A stretch of DNA of 64,000 nucleotides. Source: Penelope pileata. Taxonomy: Eukaryota; Chordata; Aves; Galliformes; Cracidae. This document shows, in pieces, positions 27,774-39,882 of the stretch. The translations under genes were made by a program, and so were the position numbers. Within the stretch, counting starts at the first letter, position 1, and the number at the start of each line of letters is the position of its first letter. The stretch is from positions 310,994 to 374,993 of the forward strand of contig WBMW01005916.1 of NCBI GenBank assembly GCA_013396635.1. The letters run 5' to 3'. The notes beneath the pieces are model-generated. The model saw nothing but the letters and a program-made list of their open reading frames with translations, searched no databases and was not told the DNA's origin.

Positions 27774-27806
27774 AAATAAATAATGATAATAATAGTAAAA
27801 ATAAAA
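27774..27806 (+). repeat. Degenerate AAT/AAAT repeat
   Basis: AATAAATAATGATAATAATAG-like sequence made of imperfect trinucleotide and tetranucleotide units without C. Simple repeat. Confidence 0.65.
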
Positions 27807-28227
27807 CCACTTCCCACTGTTGAAAACTCCAAATTTGCCATAGTTGCAGGGATGTCACAAGATCAGAAGTTTCAATGGGAAATTAAGTTTCCTGCCCATC
27901 TCCTCCAGCTCCTTAGTTTTGTTTCTTTTCATAGAGTTTTTCTGCATACAGAAGAGTTCTCATCTGTATTCTAAACAGTCTTTGGAGATCTCCCTTTCAG
28001 AGCAGATTTCCTGTTAAGCAGGAAAGAGTTGAAAACCATAGTTCTTCAAAAGAGAGGCAGGTGGTGCGCAAAGGAAACAGCTACAAATCATTGAAGAACT
28101 GAATTCCTGTCCAGCCTCAGTGACTGAGGTTAGAATTTCACTAGGAATTAAGCAGCTCCAATATGAATTCAGGTTTTTGTGTCATCTGGAAAACAAGATG
28201 CCCATTCTGCTCATGCATGTCATTTTC

Positions 28228-28249
28228 AAAAAAATATACATATTTTTTT
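28228..28249. repeat. AT-only palindrome, 10-bp arms
   Basis: Seven A, TAT, the two bases AC, then ATA and seven T make a near-perfect 22-base palindrome. Such A/T palindromes are common in AT-rich DNA and need no special explanation. Confidence 0.8.
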
Positions 28250-30560
28250 CCCCTTCTCAACTTGGGAACAGAGGAGAAAGATTCCCACTTGGCTGGCTAT
28301 CACAGGCTGCAATTAAGAGTGATACCCTCAGGAATTTCAAATAGCTCTGATGGCTTTTGCTGCTTCCATGTCTCTCCTGTTTCAAAGGAGAGTATCTGCA
28401 CTGGCGGGGTCAGGATCCTGCTGAGCAGAGCAGCCTTGCTCGTGCACAGAGCAGCATGCAGGGTGACAGGTGACAAGGAAAAGCAGTGGGCCACTGCTCC
28501 CTGCAACTTTTGCAGTGGGTTTTCAAGTCACTTCTCCCTTTTCCTGTGAGCCAAAGTCAGATGTAATGCTGCTTTTACTGCCATAGAGAATAATAAAAGA
28601 AGATGCCCTTAGTCTTTAATTTAAGGTTTACAACACAGAAAATTTTAATGGGAGTTAAATTAACTATTGACATTTATCACAATAACTTGCTGTGCTGCCC
28701 CTGACCTGCAAGACGATAGCAGGATAATAAGGCTTGGGGACTTGCCTGAGCTGGGAGCAGCCGCCGTCAGTTAGCCCATCTAATGTGAGACACCTTGGTT
28801 CACAAAGAGAATCCAGTGATGGCTGTTTTACCTTTGAGATCTGTTCACACACAGGCAATCACATCAGCTTTCATATCCATTCCTTGCACAAGTATATGCA
28901 AACTTAGGTCCTGAAAAGCATTTTTAGAGGAAGAAAGCTAAATTGCCACTGAACATTATAGCATACAAAACAAGCAGCCAATGTGACATCCTCGCAAGAA
29001 AAATGCTTAAAAACTTAAAAGATTATTTGAGAAGTAAGGTTAGCTTCAAAAATACGAAGCAATTAACATTTAAACAAATTTTTAGCAAGGTAATATAAAG
29101 GAGATCTGTGACAATAAGAGACAGTCTTTTTGACTTCATAGTTTATTCAGTGAATACTGTAAAAACTCGTGGAATATTGCAGCTTTCCTTTCAAAATAAT
29201 AATTAACACTAGATATTAATAACACATGGCAGGCAGGCAAGTCTAGATTCATACAATGTAGTTTCATTTGATTCCACATTGTGGGTAGGCAATTGTAAAC
29301 ACCTTTTTTGATACTAATAAAACAGGAAGCACATCATGGCTAAAACCTCACATTCTGGAATTTTCTAAGTAAAACGTTGGTATCAACACGTCAGAGCTTG
29401 TGTATCACAGGAGCAAAAGCATGCTAATAAATATTCTCATCTTCCCATATAGCCCCTGCACCTTCATGCCCATGCAGAAAACCTCACCTGTTGGTGTGAT
29501 TCTTCCCAGGACTTTATCCTTGCCTAAAGATGCTCTGCTAAAGTCTGGCCCAACAGAGGCTATCAGCATAACCTGGCTTGACCACTGCAAGGTAGGATGC
29601 CTCCTACATGTCAAGCCAAGTGTTAGCTGACTGCTTCACCAGAACACATTCCAGAAGAATAGAGGACAATGAGATGGGGTTTAGTGCTATACCCTGTGTT
29701 TAGGCACTGGACAGAAGGCAGTATTTATTTAAATATAGTTTTTGCTAATTATATAATCACACGGAGAAGGTGGAATGAAGTCAATCACGTAGGCCTTAAT
29801 TAGCCAAAATTCTATTGAATTTAAGGGAAGCTTTGCCTCTTTAAGAATTCAGGGCTCAGATATGTCTTCCTGCACCCAGCAGTTGATCATTATTTTTCCC
29901 TTGAAGCCTGATTAATTGCTTATATACTGTAACTTTTTTCCTGGCTTGCGTAACTGAACTCCTTTTCATGTGTCTCGTCATTTTTATTTTCTAACCAAGC
30001 TATTGGCAACAGCATCACCCTGCCTCAGCAATTTCTATAGATTAAATAAATGTTGCATGAAAATGTGTTTCTCCTTATCTGTTTTAAACTTGTTGCCTTT
30101 TAATTTCAATGTTCCTTTGTTCTTTTGTTATGAGAAAGAGTAAAAGCTAGCATTTGATTGAGCTTCTCCATACCAGTTCATATTTTATACACCCCTAACA
30201 TCTTGTACCGTCTCCTCCTTCCTTAACTAGGTCAGGCAAGCCTCATAAATATCTCTTTGCTTGTTAGCCCCTCTGTTTCTAATAATTTCCATTGCCCTCT
30301 GAATCTCTTATATTTCTGCCATGTCCTTCTGCTGTAATACAACTAGAGCACATTCAAGGTTAGGAGAAAGATGTACCTCTGTTTAGATAACACCAATTAA
30401 ATATTTCCTGTGTAATTTTGTGTCACTGTCTAACATACCCCATCACTTCACTTGCTCTTACTGCTACCACAAACCCTATCCCCGCCTCTACTGAACTGAC
30501 CCTAAACACCACATAACCCAACATCACACCATAAGTCAACATATTTCAGTAAACAGTTAC

Positions 30561-30666
30561 CTGTGCAACCTGCAGTAGGGAACCTGCTCTGGCAGGGGGG
30601 TTGGACTCGATGATCTCTTGAGGTCCCTTCCAACCCCTGCAATTCTGTGATTCTGTGATTCTGTGA
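30561..30666 (+). mobile_element. CR1 LINE 3' fragment (ATTCTGTG-tail type)
   Basis: The plus strand reads CTGTGCAACCTG, the GTAGGGAACCTGCT block, GGGGGGTTGGACTCGATGATC, CTTGAGGTCCCTTCCAACC and then three ATTCTGTG-type octamers. This is the canonical avian CR1 3' end, 106 bases long, truncated at the 5' end and non-coding. It is close in sequence to the reverse complement of the copy at 6771-6910, which points to the same subfamily. The tail looks little decayed, so insertion may be fairly recent on the bird time scale. Confidence 0.96.
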
Positions 30667-33600
30667 AATTCAGTCTGGAAATGAAAGCCTGTCAACAAAG
30701 CACCCCAGCTCACACTGTCTCCTACAGCTCATGTTCCACCACCCCACATACAGAGAGCCCACGGCTCTGACTACACCCCCTGCGCATCACTGTAAGAAGG
30801 ACAGCAATTACTGCACCCTGGAGGCACTGCAAACCAAGACCCTGCCCTTGCAAACATTTGTTCAGGTGCATGTTCACAAGAATTAAGTTACGCCTCTGCC
30901 CAGAAGCCTACCAGAGCGAGGGTCGTAATTATTTCTGTTTCCCAGTTTTTAATTACCTATTCCTATGTATGTGGCAGCCAGCCTATTTGCAACATTTCCT
31001 AAGGTACTGGTTATTTCTATTACGTGGGTGCCCATTTCCCTTAGTATATAGGTTACTTTTTTGGTTTTTTAACACTAACAAGGCAAAAATGCTACCTACA
31101 ATTACAGCTCCTCTGCCATAAATTATTAATCACTCTCAAGAGCCTGTTTGCTTTAAGGAGAGGGAAAAGGATTGTTTACCTGATAAGAGTTTATGATCAC
31201 GTCAGTCGTTTTCAACATCAATTTAAAAAAAAATCCAATAATCTTGCAGTATTGGAAAACACAGAAGTATTTATCATTTTATTTGGTAGTGTTTACTTTT
31301 AGGTTAGGGGACTATTTTCTCAAGGAGCTTGATTTTATTTTTGCTTCATATCTTATTTCCCACAGTGCAGTAGATTAATGTAGGAATATATATAGTGTGT
31401 TACATTTAACTCCTTTGCTGCCCTTTGCTAAACATACTGTAACCCAGTATTTACATCCAGTAGACCACTGCCCTGAAAACTGATCCACAGCTTAGGGTGC
31501 AGCCTACCGGGACCAGTGAGGCCTGTGCCATGCTGCAGCAAGCCAAGAGCTAAACCTGAGGATGGAAACTGTGTCTTGTCTCATCTGACCCACACAGACT
31601 GGAAGCTCACCAATACTGGCCGGTTCTCAAAGTCTAAGAAGACTTTCTAAGCGATATTACAATAAAACTGTTACATACAAATACACAGTTTGAAATGTAA
31701 AGCCTTTTTGTTTTAATCCCCTCTTCAGGAGGCGATGTGGGGATAGATTGCTCTGGTATTTTTGCTTATCAATACCTCAAAACAGCTAATCCACTGCATT
31801 TCGGACACACCACCGTGCATCTCTGAGATCCCACAGCTGGAGATGGTCAGATGTTCATCATCTGACAACAGATCATTTACAAAAACAGGAAGGTATGGAG
31901 CAATCTGCCAAGAGATATCACACTTGGCTCTATCGTACTTCATTTTCAGAGAGTGAAATCCACATACTGTTTTTGAGGAAACCTTCCCTAGAAATAACAA
32001 GCTAAACATAACAGGAAAAAAAAAGAAAAAAGGAAGTGCAAAGTCCTTGACCGCGTTTCATTTCCTCTCATGGCCCTTCCTCACATCGACTTCTGTAAGG
32101 CATTTGAAATGCCTCAGTGAGAAATTCTTTTGAAATATGATAGACCAGATTAGATCTGTAACATGTGACGAAAAATGAAAGGCAGATACTCAAGCAGAAG
32201 AAAACGCAATTAGATACAGGTGCCCAGCAGCTGTCTGAGAAGGGAGGGGATAGATAATGGGGTAGTAGGTAGCAAGGCAACATCTAAGTGGAAGTTTTGT
32301 GGATGGTTTACTGTGTCAGACAGACACTTTGCTTCTCCCTTACCCTTTGATCAGGTTTCAAGGACAAGAAATCAAGGAGATTGCACTAGGAATGAGCAGT
32401 GGCACACACTGACCAGGTCTGCAACCTGCCTGGCCAGGAAGGACACAGAGATTTCAGAGTGCACCGTGGAGGCAGCATTTATTTATTTTTCCTCCTCTAT
32501 ACTACTTACAGCTTTGTTTCAGCCTAGCCTGCTTGCAGGTCACAGTAAGGCATGTGTTCAGGTCTCTGCCTCTTAAGGCTGCAGATCTCTAGAAGCAAAA
32601 GCATTAACAACCCCACCAGAAGCAGCTCAGCGAGCCAAGACCAGAGTAAGGAGGAACCATCAGGCAGATGTGCATAGGGCCACTTTCTTTACAGATGTAA
32701 AGATCCCACATGGAAAAGCAGTGTTGTTTGCATTTCTCAAAAAAATTAAAGAAGGAAGCTGGTAGAATTATTGGTGTTCTGTTTGTTTTTGTTTTGTGTT
32801 ACTTGTTCTTTTTTGTTTTACTCAGAAATACTCCAATACCTGATTTTGGAAATATCCTCAGAAGCTTTAAAAAAAAATACAAAATACAAGACAAACTTTT
32901 TGAAATCATAGAATAGCTTTTCTTTTAGGAAAAGAAAAAAAAAGGAGTGTGTTAACCAGACAAAGAAAGCACAAGTCTTTTTGTGGTTCTCTACCTACTG
33001 ACTGTTGCTGTTTGTCTCATAAATACTCACCAACACTCAACACTAAAGTCTTCTTTGTTTCTCTAAAAGAGGAATTCTGGGATTTGTGTATGAAGAAAAT
33101 AGATCTGGATACTACTGTTAACAGAAGGACCCTATCAGAGCTGCTGTGTATGGTAGCTGTCATCTTCATTTGCCTTTCTGGAGAAGAAAAATACATCTTT
33201 GTTTTGTGGTAATAAACATACAGTTGTCATCTAGAAAGACACAGGAACTGAAGTGATGAAACAGAGCTTTTGGGGTGTATCTTTACTCTGTTTTGCTTTT
33301 AAGACATCCAAGGAAGTGCCAAGTCGGTGCACAGATTGACACCAAGAGCTACACGGGGGGTTCCTTAAAATTGTGTGTTGATGAGCTGAACTAATCAGTT
33401 CTGATTGAGCAGTAGGCATACATGCTTACAGTACTTCTAGGAAGCTCTGCTCACTGATTCACTGTATGATATATTCACATCCTACAAAAGAATGAGGCCG
33501 TATTTGTGGAAGAAGCTGCACTAGTATAATTCACCAGGCGGTCTCAGTTCAACCACTCTCACTATGGGAGCTTCATCACTGCTTTTAGTGGGAGTTTAGG

Positions 33601-36600
33601 CCAACAGCTGTACTTCTGATCAACTCACCCTAAAGACAAATATTTAGGAGTAAACACTCTCAGTAGGAGCAAATAAAAAATTAAAAAGAAATAGATGAAG
33701 AAGACTGCTCCAAGTCAGACACCCTGTAGGCAGCAATGACCAGGCAATATATTTATTTGGACAAACAATTGCAGTCATTTGAAGATGAGGTTTCGTGTTG
33801 GCTGTCAGGAGGCAATCTTTTCCGTACAGCAGGCACTGGGAAAACCCTCCAATTTGTTTTACTCACCATCAAGAAGATAAAGCTTATTGACTGTCCCTGT
33901 CCTGCCTGCCATGCAAGAGATGTTGGGCAGGATGACCAGGAGGTAGAAGACAAGATAAACAGATGGAAAAGAAAGCAAAAGCAAGAAAGAGCCATCCTTG
34001 GAAACTAGGAGAGACAGAGTCCAACTTTCTCTGATCCTTGAATGCCACAGAAATGTATCACCCCAGAGGGATATGATGATAATATAGTTCTTAATACAAC
34101 CTCATGCAGGAGGTAGCATGATTTGCTGAATGACACAGCAGGGATGGAGAGTCTGAGGTCCTCTACCTCTAGAAACCCAAATGAGTCACTCCAAGCAGAA
34201 AAGAATTAGACAGTAATGGTGCTGTATTCACTGCTGCACCAACACCCACACAGCTAAACAAATAAATCCATATTATTCATTTGGACTAACAGAAATGAAG
34301 AGTAACTTACAATCTCATTGTAAAAAAACAGTGTCATACAATCAATGTCTCCCCACTTTGCAATCAATAACTTTGCTCTGCTTTGTGTTTTGTGAACCGG
34401 CAGGAGGCCATTATTTTGTGACAATGTTCTTCCATGTACACCATCTCTTCAGAAACTGTAGGAACACCCAATTGGCAGGATTTTACCAGTAAATATTGAT
34501 TTAAGATTAAAAATAAAAATAAAAACCCCATAGCTGCTGTCTGACTTGAGCAAAAGAATCCTTCTTGAAAGTGCCTTATTTTAATGAAGAGCAGTGTGAC
34601 AAAGAAAAAAAACTCTTCTGTAGAGTTAAAGCATGCTTGCTGCTAAATAGCCTCTTTGTATAATTAGGATTTGCAAAGTGGCAAAACACAATCCAATTAA
34701 GTGAGTTAGGTTCATATGATTAACATCAGGCTGGCAGTATTGCTCTCATAGTTCATCAGTAGCATTACTAATTAGGACATCACTAAGCAGAGACATCTGA
34801 CCTTGCCTCAGCCAGTTCAGATTATGGTTTACCCTTCTGAACCCTGAAAGAGCCTCACTGCTTACTTCTTCCCTTATTTTCCTTACTGATGAACACTTTC
34901 CTACGATATTCTCCTTCTTTTGAAAGTCATTCCATCAGTCATCAGCCATCATCAAATAATTATTGCCTCTCTGTTCACTGACTGATGAGCAAAAAACTGT
35001 GCCTGGATAAACCAGCTTTTGATAGACATTTTTCTGTTCGTACTCTGAATTCACTACAGTATTAAAATCAGTGCAGGCTGAGTAGAAAAGTGGGCAGGAA
35101 GCAATTTTAAGTTTCAAGCAGCAAGAAACAGAAATTATCTTTTCTCGCCCAACAGTAACCGCAAGTGGAAATGGTGCCACAAACATTGCTCAACAGCAGC
35201 TCAGCAATCAGAACTGAGGGGCTACCGTGGGGAGAACAGGATCTGTGATTCCAGCCTTGGCAGCATCCGTGACCCGTGACAAAAGGACAAACCATAGCCA
35301 CTGATTGCTTTGCTTCATCTGCTGCTGCGGGCTGCTGCTTCTCCTGTGCTGCGGTGGTCATGACTGCAGCACTTATTATCAGGGACCAATTATTTCTTCT
35401 AAGTAGAAAAACAGAAAGACTTTCCAGATACTGTTTTCACATTATACCTTTGTGGTTAGGTGCCCTTAAACTGACTGCTAACAGACTTAAACAGTTTATA
35501 AAGTGCCTGCAACTTTTTGACAGTGATGAAGCAATAACATATAACCATAATATAGAAGCTCAAAGTATCAAGAGAAAATACTGCACAATTCAATTTTCTC
35601 TAGAACAATGCAGCACATCACCTGGCAGGTATTGTAAACAGAATTTCTTTACCAAATACTGTATTTATAACTTAGCACAAAGAACTCCTATTGGATATTA
35701 GAAATCTGACATTACAATTTTTCTCATATACTTTCTAACTATGACAGAGATAAAGATACTGAACACAAACCGACCATAAGTCTTTGAGGATAAACCCCAG
35801 TAGCCCAATAGCAGTTACAACCAAAATATACCTATGCTATCAAAAAGATGGTAATAAATGCATTAGAGACAGGGAGACAAACAATGAATTAAGCAAATTA
35901 GTGAGAAAATGAAACCTCTAAATACAAAAGAAAACTAATTATGGGATTAGGAGGGATTAAGTGACAGAGCCTGTGACGACAGGGAACTTCAAGATCCCTC
36001 TTTGTCTTCTGTTTCTAGTCTTTCCAGGAAAGATTCTAGAGAAAATTCACTGCTGCATCCATCTCTCAGCAGTCTGTTTCATTTCGCAACTAACCAAACT
36101 GCTTCACAGCTGATGCAAATCATTTTCCAAAGAAAGTACAAGCAATGTACCATGCTCTCCACTCCACTCCATCTACTGCTATTCACTTAAAGCCATTAGA
36201 AACGCAAAAGCCAAGGATGCTAAATCTTGCACAGACCTTGTGGCTTCACGCTTGACTAACTTGATGCCAGTGAGTTAATCTGCACTTGTTTCCGAGACCG
36301 AGGCATATTTTCAAATACCACAGCAGTGCCTCGGAATGTTGTTTTAGCACTCAGGACTGTCAGAAAGCCTCTGTGTAGAATTCCACAGGAAAAACAGTTT
36401 CGAAAAAAAAAAAAACATTCCCTGTGCTTTCCAGTAATATCAAAAAAGTACCATTAAGGCTAATTTCCAATTCTAGTTAACACTTGGATGTGGAATTCAA
36501 AAGCAACGTGTCGTACCTCATTCACATTTCAGTGATAAAGGAACTACTTACAATAAAATGCTTCACTTACGCTATCAATTTCTCTAATAAATAAGTCAAA

Positions 36601-39600
36601 ATAAATTGCCCTGCATTTCAGAAACCTGACTAGTCTAATAAATGCTTTCAAAAAGTATAATCTCCAGGGGGGAAAATGGTTTCTTAAACTATTTGCCAGC
36701 ACATACAAATTTCTATCTGCAAAGTAAATCTTGGGAGACATTGAAGAGGAAATGAATTTCAAGCTGGAGCACAGACAGATAGATACAAAGGATAACATAT
36801 ACAAACTATTTATTATTTTATGCATTTGGAAGGGGTTCTTTTTTGCTTGTGGGTTTTCTCTTTTATTTTTTGCTCGCTTTTTGTTTTGCTTTTTAGTATG
36901 TGTTCAGTTCTGCGTATAGCAGTTCATGCTTAGATTGTTCTGAATGCTGGCAAATGGTGTAGTTAGGGTAAGTGAAGTGGTCCCAGAAGCCTTCCTTCTC
37001 ATGGACACCCAAGCACAGGGCACTGTGTGCACAGGGACAGCATGGTGACTGTGCACATTTGCTTGCAAGTTGTTTAAAGGAGAAGAGCAATTGTTGTGTG
37101 ATGAGCACATTGTGGCTATTTCTGTTGTCACCGAAGAGCAGAATTAAGGCTCTCTGGATCCATTTACAGTGCAGTTTGACCTCAGATTTCATTGGAGTTA
37201 TAACTTCTTACATCATCTCCTTTAACTTGCATCCATCTGATTTATAACGGATTGCATTTGGGATAATTAAACCTAGACATACAACTTCACTCTAAATCAG
37301 AGTTACAGTTGGCGGCTAAGCCAACCTAACAGTTTTTGCACCAGTATTTCAAGGATACTGATCCCAAGCCCACTGACGCACACCATCTCCAAGGGGCTCT
37401 AGGTCAGGCTTACAGCTGCCAGGATTTCAATAACTTCACCAGAGATAACTCAGGAAAGAAAGGATTTGAATACTGCCAGGAATCCTGCTTTGACTGAGGT
37501 AACTGCTTACACAAATGCAGGCCAGCTCCTGAGCAGCAGGGTGTTCATAAAAGAGAAGGTGGAAACTATCAGGAGGAAAAAAGGGACTCACTTTTCGAGC
37601 TGCCTTTCAAGACTCACCCTTACAACAAACTGCAGCAGTATGACAGATTGGATCTGAAAACTTTGATCTGAGTAAACTACACATTATACAACCGATTCTC
37701 ACACTACCAAGCTAAACCACCCTTAACTGGGATCCAGATAATTCAGTCCTTCCCACAGCATCCCTGTGGTGCTCCTCTGTTTCTGCTCTTCTGAGCACAG
37801 TGGTGACTCCTAACCTTTCTGCTTCTTCCCTCTGTGTTCACAGTGTCTGTCATTTTGTACTCTAGAGCACATTGTTCCAAGTTCTTCTCTCCTTTCTGCA
37901 AAGAGCAGAATTTTGAAAGTCTGATGACAACACAGTCAGGTTTCTCTGTCCTTTGTTGTCTCGCTGCCACCTGTGACAATTGCCACAGCTGAGCACCTCT
38001 CCCCACCATCTCCCACCAGATCCACAGCCAGCTCTGGTGGATGGACAGAGATGGTGGCCAGGTGCCCAGCACAGACTGGAAACACTAGCCAGAATTACAG
38101 CTTCCAAGAATAGGTACATGAAACCCAGCATTGATCCACCCAAGGCAGGGAGCTCAAAAGCTGAAGGAGCAATATGTCCACTGACTTCAGCCTGTGTGCT
38201 TGTTCACATCGTACCGTAAGGTAAAAAAGAAAGGCAGGAGAACGGAAACCTCACTGTCCATCAGATTACAGCGCATAGTTTACTCAACTCTCACCACAGG
38301 GCTCTTATGTCCTTCTCTCTTCCCCTCCATGCCTCTCAAGTGACACTGTCCCACGCACACAACAGCAGCCTTCTGCTGGCCTCTCATCCTTGCACTGGGC
38401 ACCTCAGCCTGATGAGCCTGACAGCTCCCTGGCTATTTCTGCAGAAGCTCAGCTCCTTCATTTGACAGGAAACATAAATAAATTAATTAATTTTGCATCA
38501 TTTCTCCCATAAATCTGCTTGAACAGAGCTCCAGAATTCAAAAAGGACGACATAATCAGGGGGAAAAAAAAAGAACTGATAGTAGCCCTAGCCACATACA
38601 ATTTCCTACCATAGGTGACACTGCTAAATGAGGATTTACATGTGAGGAGGAATGGTTCAATTAAGTGTCATGAACTACAGTCCTTAGTGCAGATGCCACT
38701 GACCTTTCAGTTGGATATTAACTTCATTGAGAAACATTCTTTTGACACCACATCTTGGAATAAACAAGAAAATCTCCTGTTTTCTTGTTATATTTCCACT
38801 TGAAAACTTCTGCCTGACTCATATGTATATATCTTACGGGAAATGAACGCATGTGCCCTTACTGAATTGTCAGAAAATAGGCATGTAGAGACGCCCTATA
38901 ACTTAAATGGTTTATAAGGATGACAAGAAATATTATATTGTATTCCTCAAATTCAGAGTATCGAGCCAATAATCTTACCTTAATGAAAATCAGCTCACTC
39001 AAAACACTGTAAGAGATGATGGCCTAGAATAAATCTTGACCTTAATTTTATGTAGTGACATCACATTTCTTCATAAGTTCTATTGGATGCATGTAAATTT
39101 AATCTGTGCTACTTGACACTACATGCACATGATACAATTATTTTATGGCACTTTCTGAGTTATTGTAGAATATATATTTGATTGTAACTGATGATACGTG
39201 AAACAATAGTTACAGGATAAAGCATCAAGAATTCTGGATGAACATTTGTTTTAATGTTCACTCAGTGAAAGTGATACATAAGTATATTGATTTTAAAATG
39301 AGTATTCAGTAGCAGGAATCTTCAAGTTCAACATTCTGCAAATTGAAAAGCCTTCCTCAGAGAAATACCATTCTGTACAGTGTTTAGAATGAGCTACAAC
39401 GCTCTGTCTGCACTATATGGCATCAGTTTATATCATGCAAATCTCACATTCTTCTCTTTTTAGCCCAAATCTGTGTATAGTCTTTACTTTTCTGTAGAAT
39501 TTAAAGTTTCAAAAAGCCTAAAATATTAGCAGCAAAAAGGAATTAAAAATGTCAGGCCTCTCCCTGCCTTCCCTTCTTTGATCATTTTATAAACAATTCT

Positions 39601-39814
39601 GAAGCAATCTTGAATAAGTAAAGACACGTCTAAAATATTTTTGTAATGAAGCTCAGGACAGAGCACATTCATGCTTTCAGCTTCATTATAAGTACTTTGC
39701 AATGCATTTATAATTAGTTTAAAATGTGTTTGGTTTATACCGATCATTCTCAAAAAAAAAAAAAAACTATAGATACTTTTTTTTCTTCCACTTCACAACA
39801 GCAAGTAGTAATTA
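30667..39814. other. Non-coding AT-rich DNA, nothing recognised
   Basis: The longest frames are 141 codons (plus, 35276-35701, no ATG at its first codon), 118 codons (plus, 32220-32576) and 109 codons (minus, 37743-38072). None shows a family signature. T-rich tracts with a TTTTAG end occur near 36840-36898 and resemble a splice acceptor, but no exon can be supported after them. TAATTA-type motifs near 34661 and 34769 are discussed in the findings. Confidence 0.62.
38480..38493. repeat. TTAA/TAATTA palindrome
   Basis: AAATTAATTAATTT is a perfect 14-base palindrome containing two overlapping TAATTA-type homeodomain cores. It may be chance in AT-rich DNA. Confidence 0.6.
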
Positions 39815-39882
39815 CACAGGAGGTTAGAAATGATGGTTGTAACGGTCCCTTCTGGCCCTAAACTATGTTCCAGCTATGAATT
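39815..39882 (+). mobile_element. Old CR1-like 3' tail
   Basis: The run ACACAGGAGGTTAGA, ATGATGGTTGTAACGGTCCC, TTCTGGCCCTAAACTATG and CTATGAATT follows the 3' end of older CR1 lineages, known from reptiles and birds, whose tail reads roughly 'GGTCCCTTCTGGCCTTAAA' and then CTATGAAT units. It is more diverged than the other CR1 copies and has lost the octamer array, so it is probably an ancient insertion. The family assignment is from memory of the consensus. Confidence 0.65.

Larger units (their letters stand above)
24001..30560. other. Non-coding AT-rich DNA with simple repeats
   Basis: Nothing coding is recognised; the longest frame is 128 codons (plus, 28163-28549) and overlaps frames on both strands. 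From about 30420 to 30545 the plus strand is strikingly poor in G and rich in C, A and T, just upstream of the CR1 copy at 30561. The listed microsatellites and one AT palindrome are the only structures seen. Confidence 0.65.

Noticed and set aside
31725..32009. 94-codon minus frame as part of a reverse transcriptase
   Set aside because: A VFVNDLLSDDE-like segment loosely recalls the phrase near the RT catalytic motif, but the YxDD box and the surrounding RT motifs are absent.
33736..34008. Frame containing GTGKTL, which looks like a P-loop
   Set aside because: The match lacks the full GxxxxGK[ST] context of a folded ATPase domain, no other ATPase motif follows, and the frame is only 90 codons.
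35276..35701. 141-codon plus-strand frame
   Set aside because: It has no ATG at its start and no motif, and a minus-strand frame overlaps it. The Ala/Cys-rich beginning comes from a GCTGCTG-type stretch.
36840..36898. T-rich tract ending in TTTTAG as a splice acceptor
   Set aside because: The downstream frame has no recognisable coding sequence and no matching donor was found.
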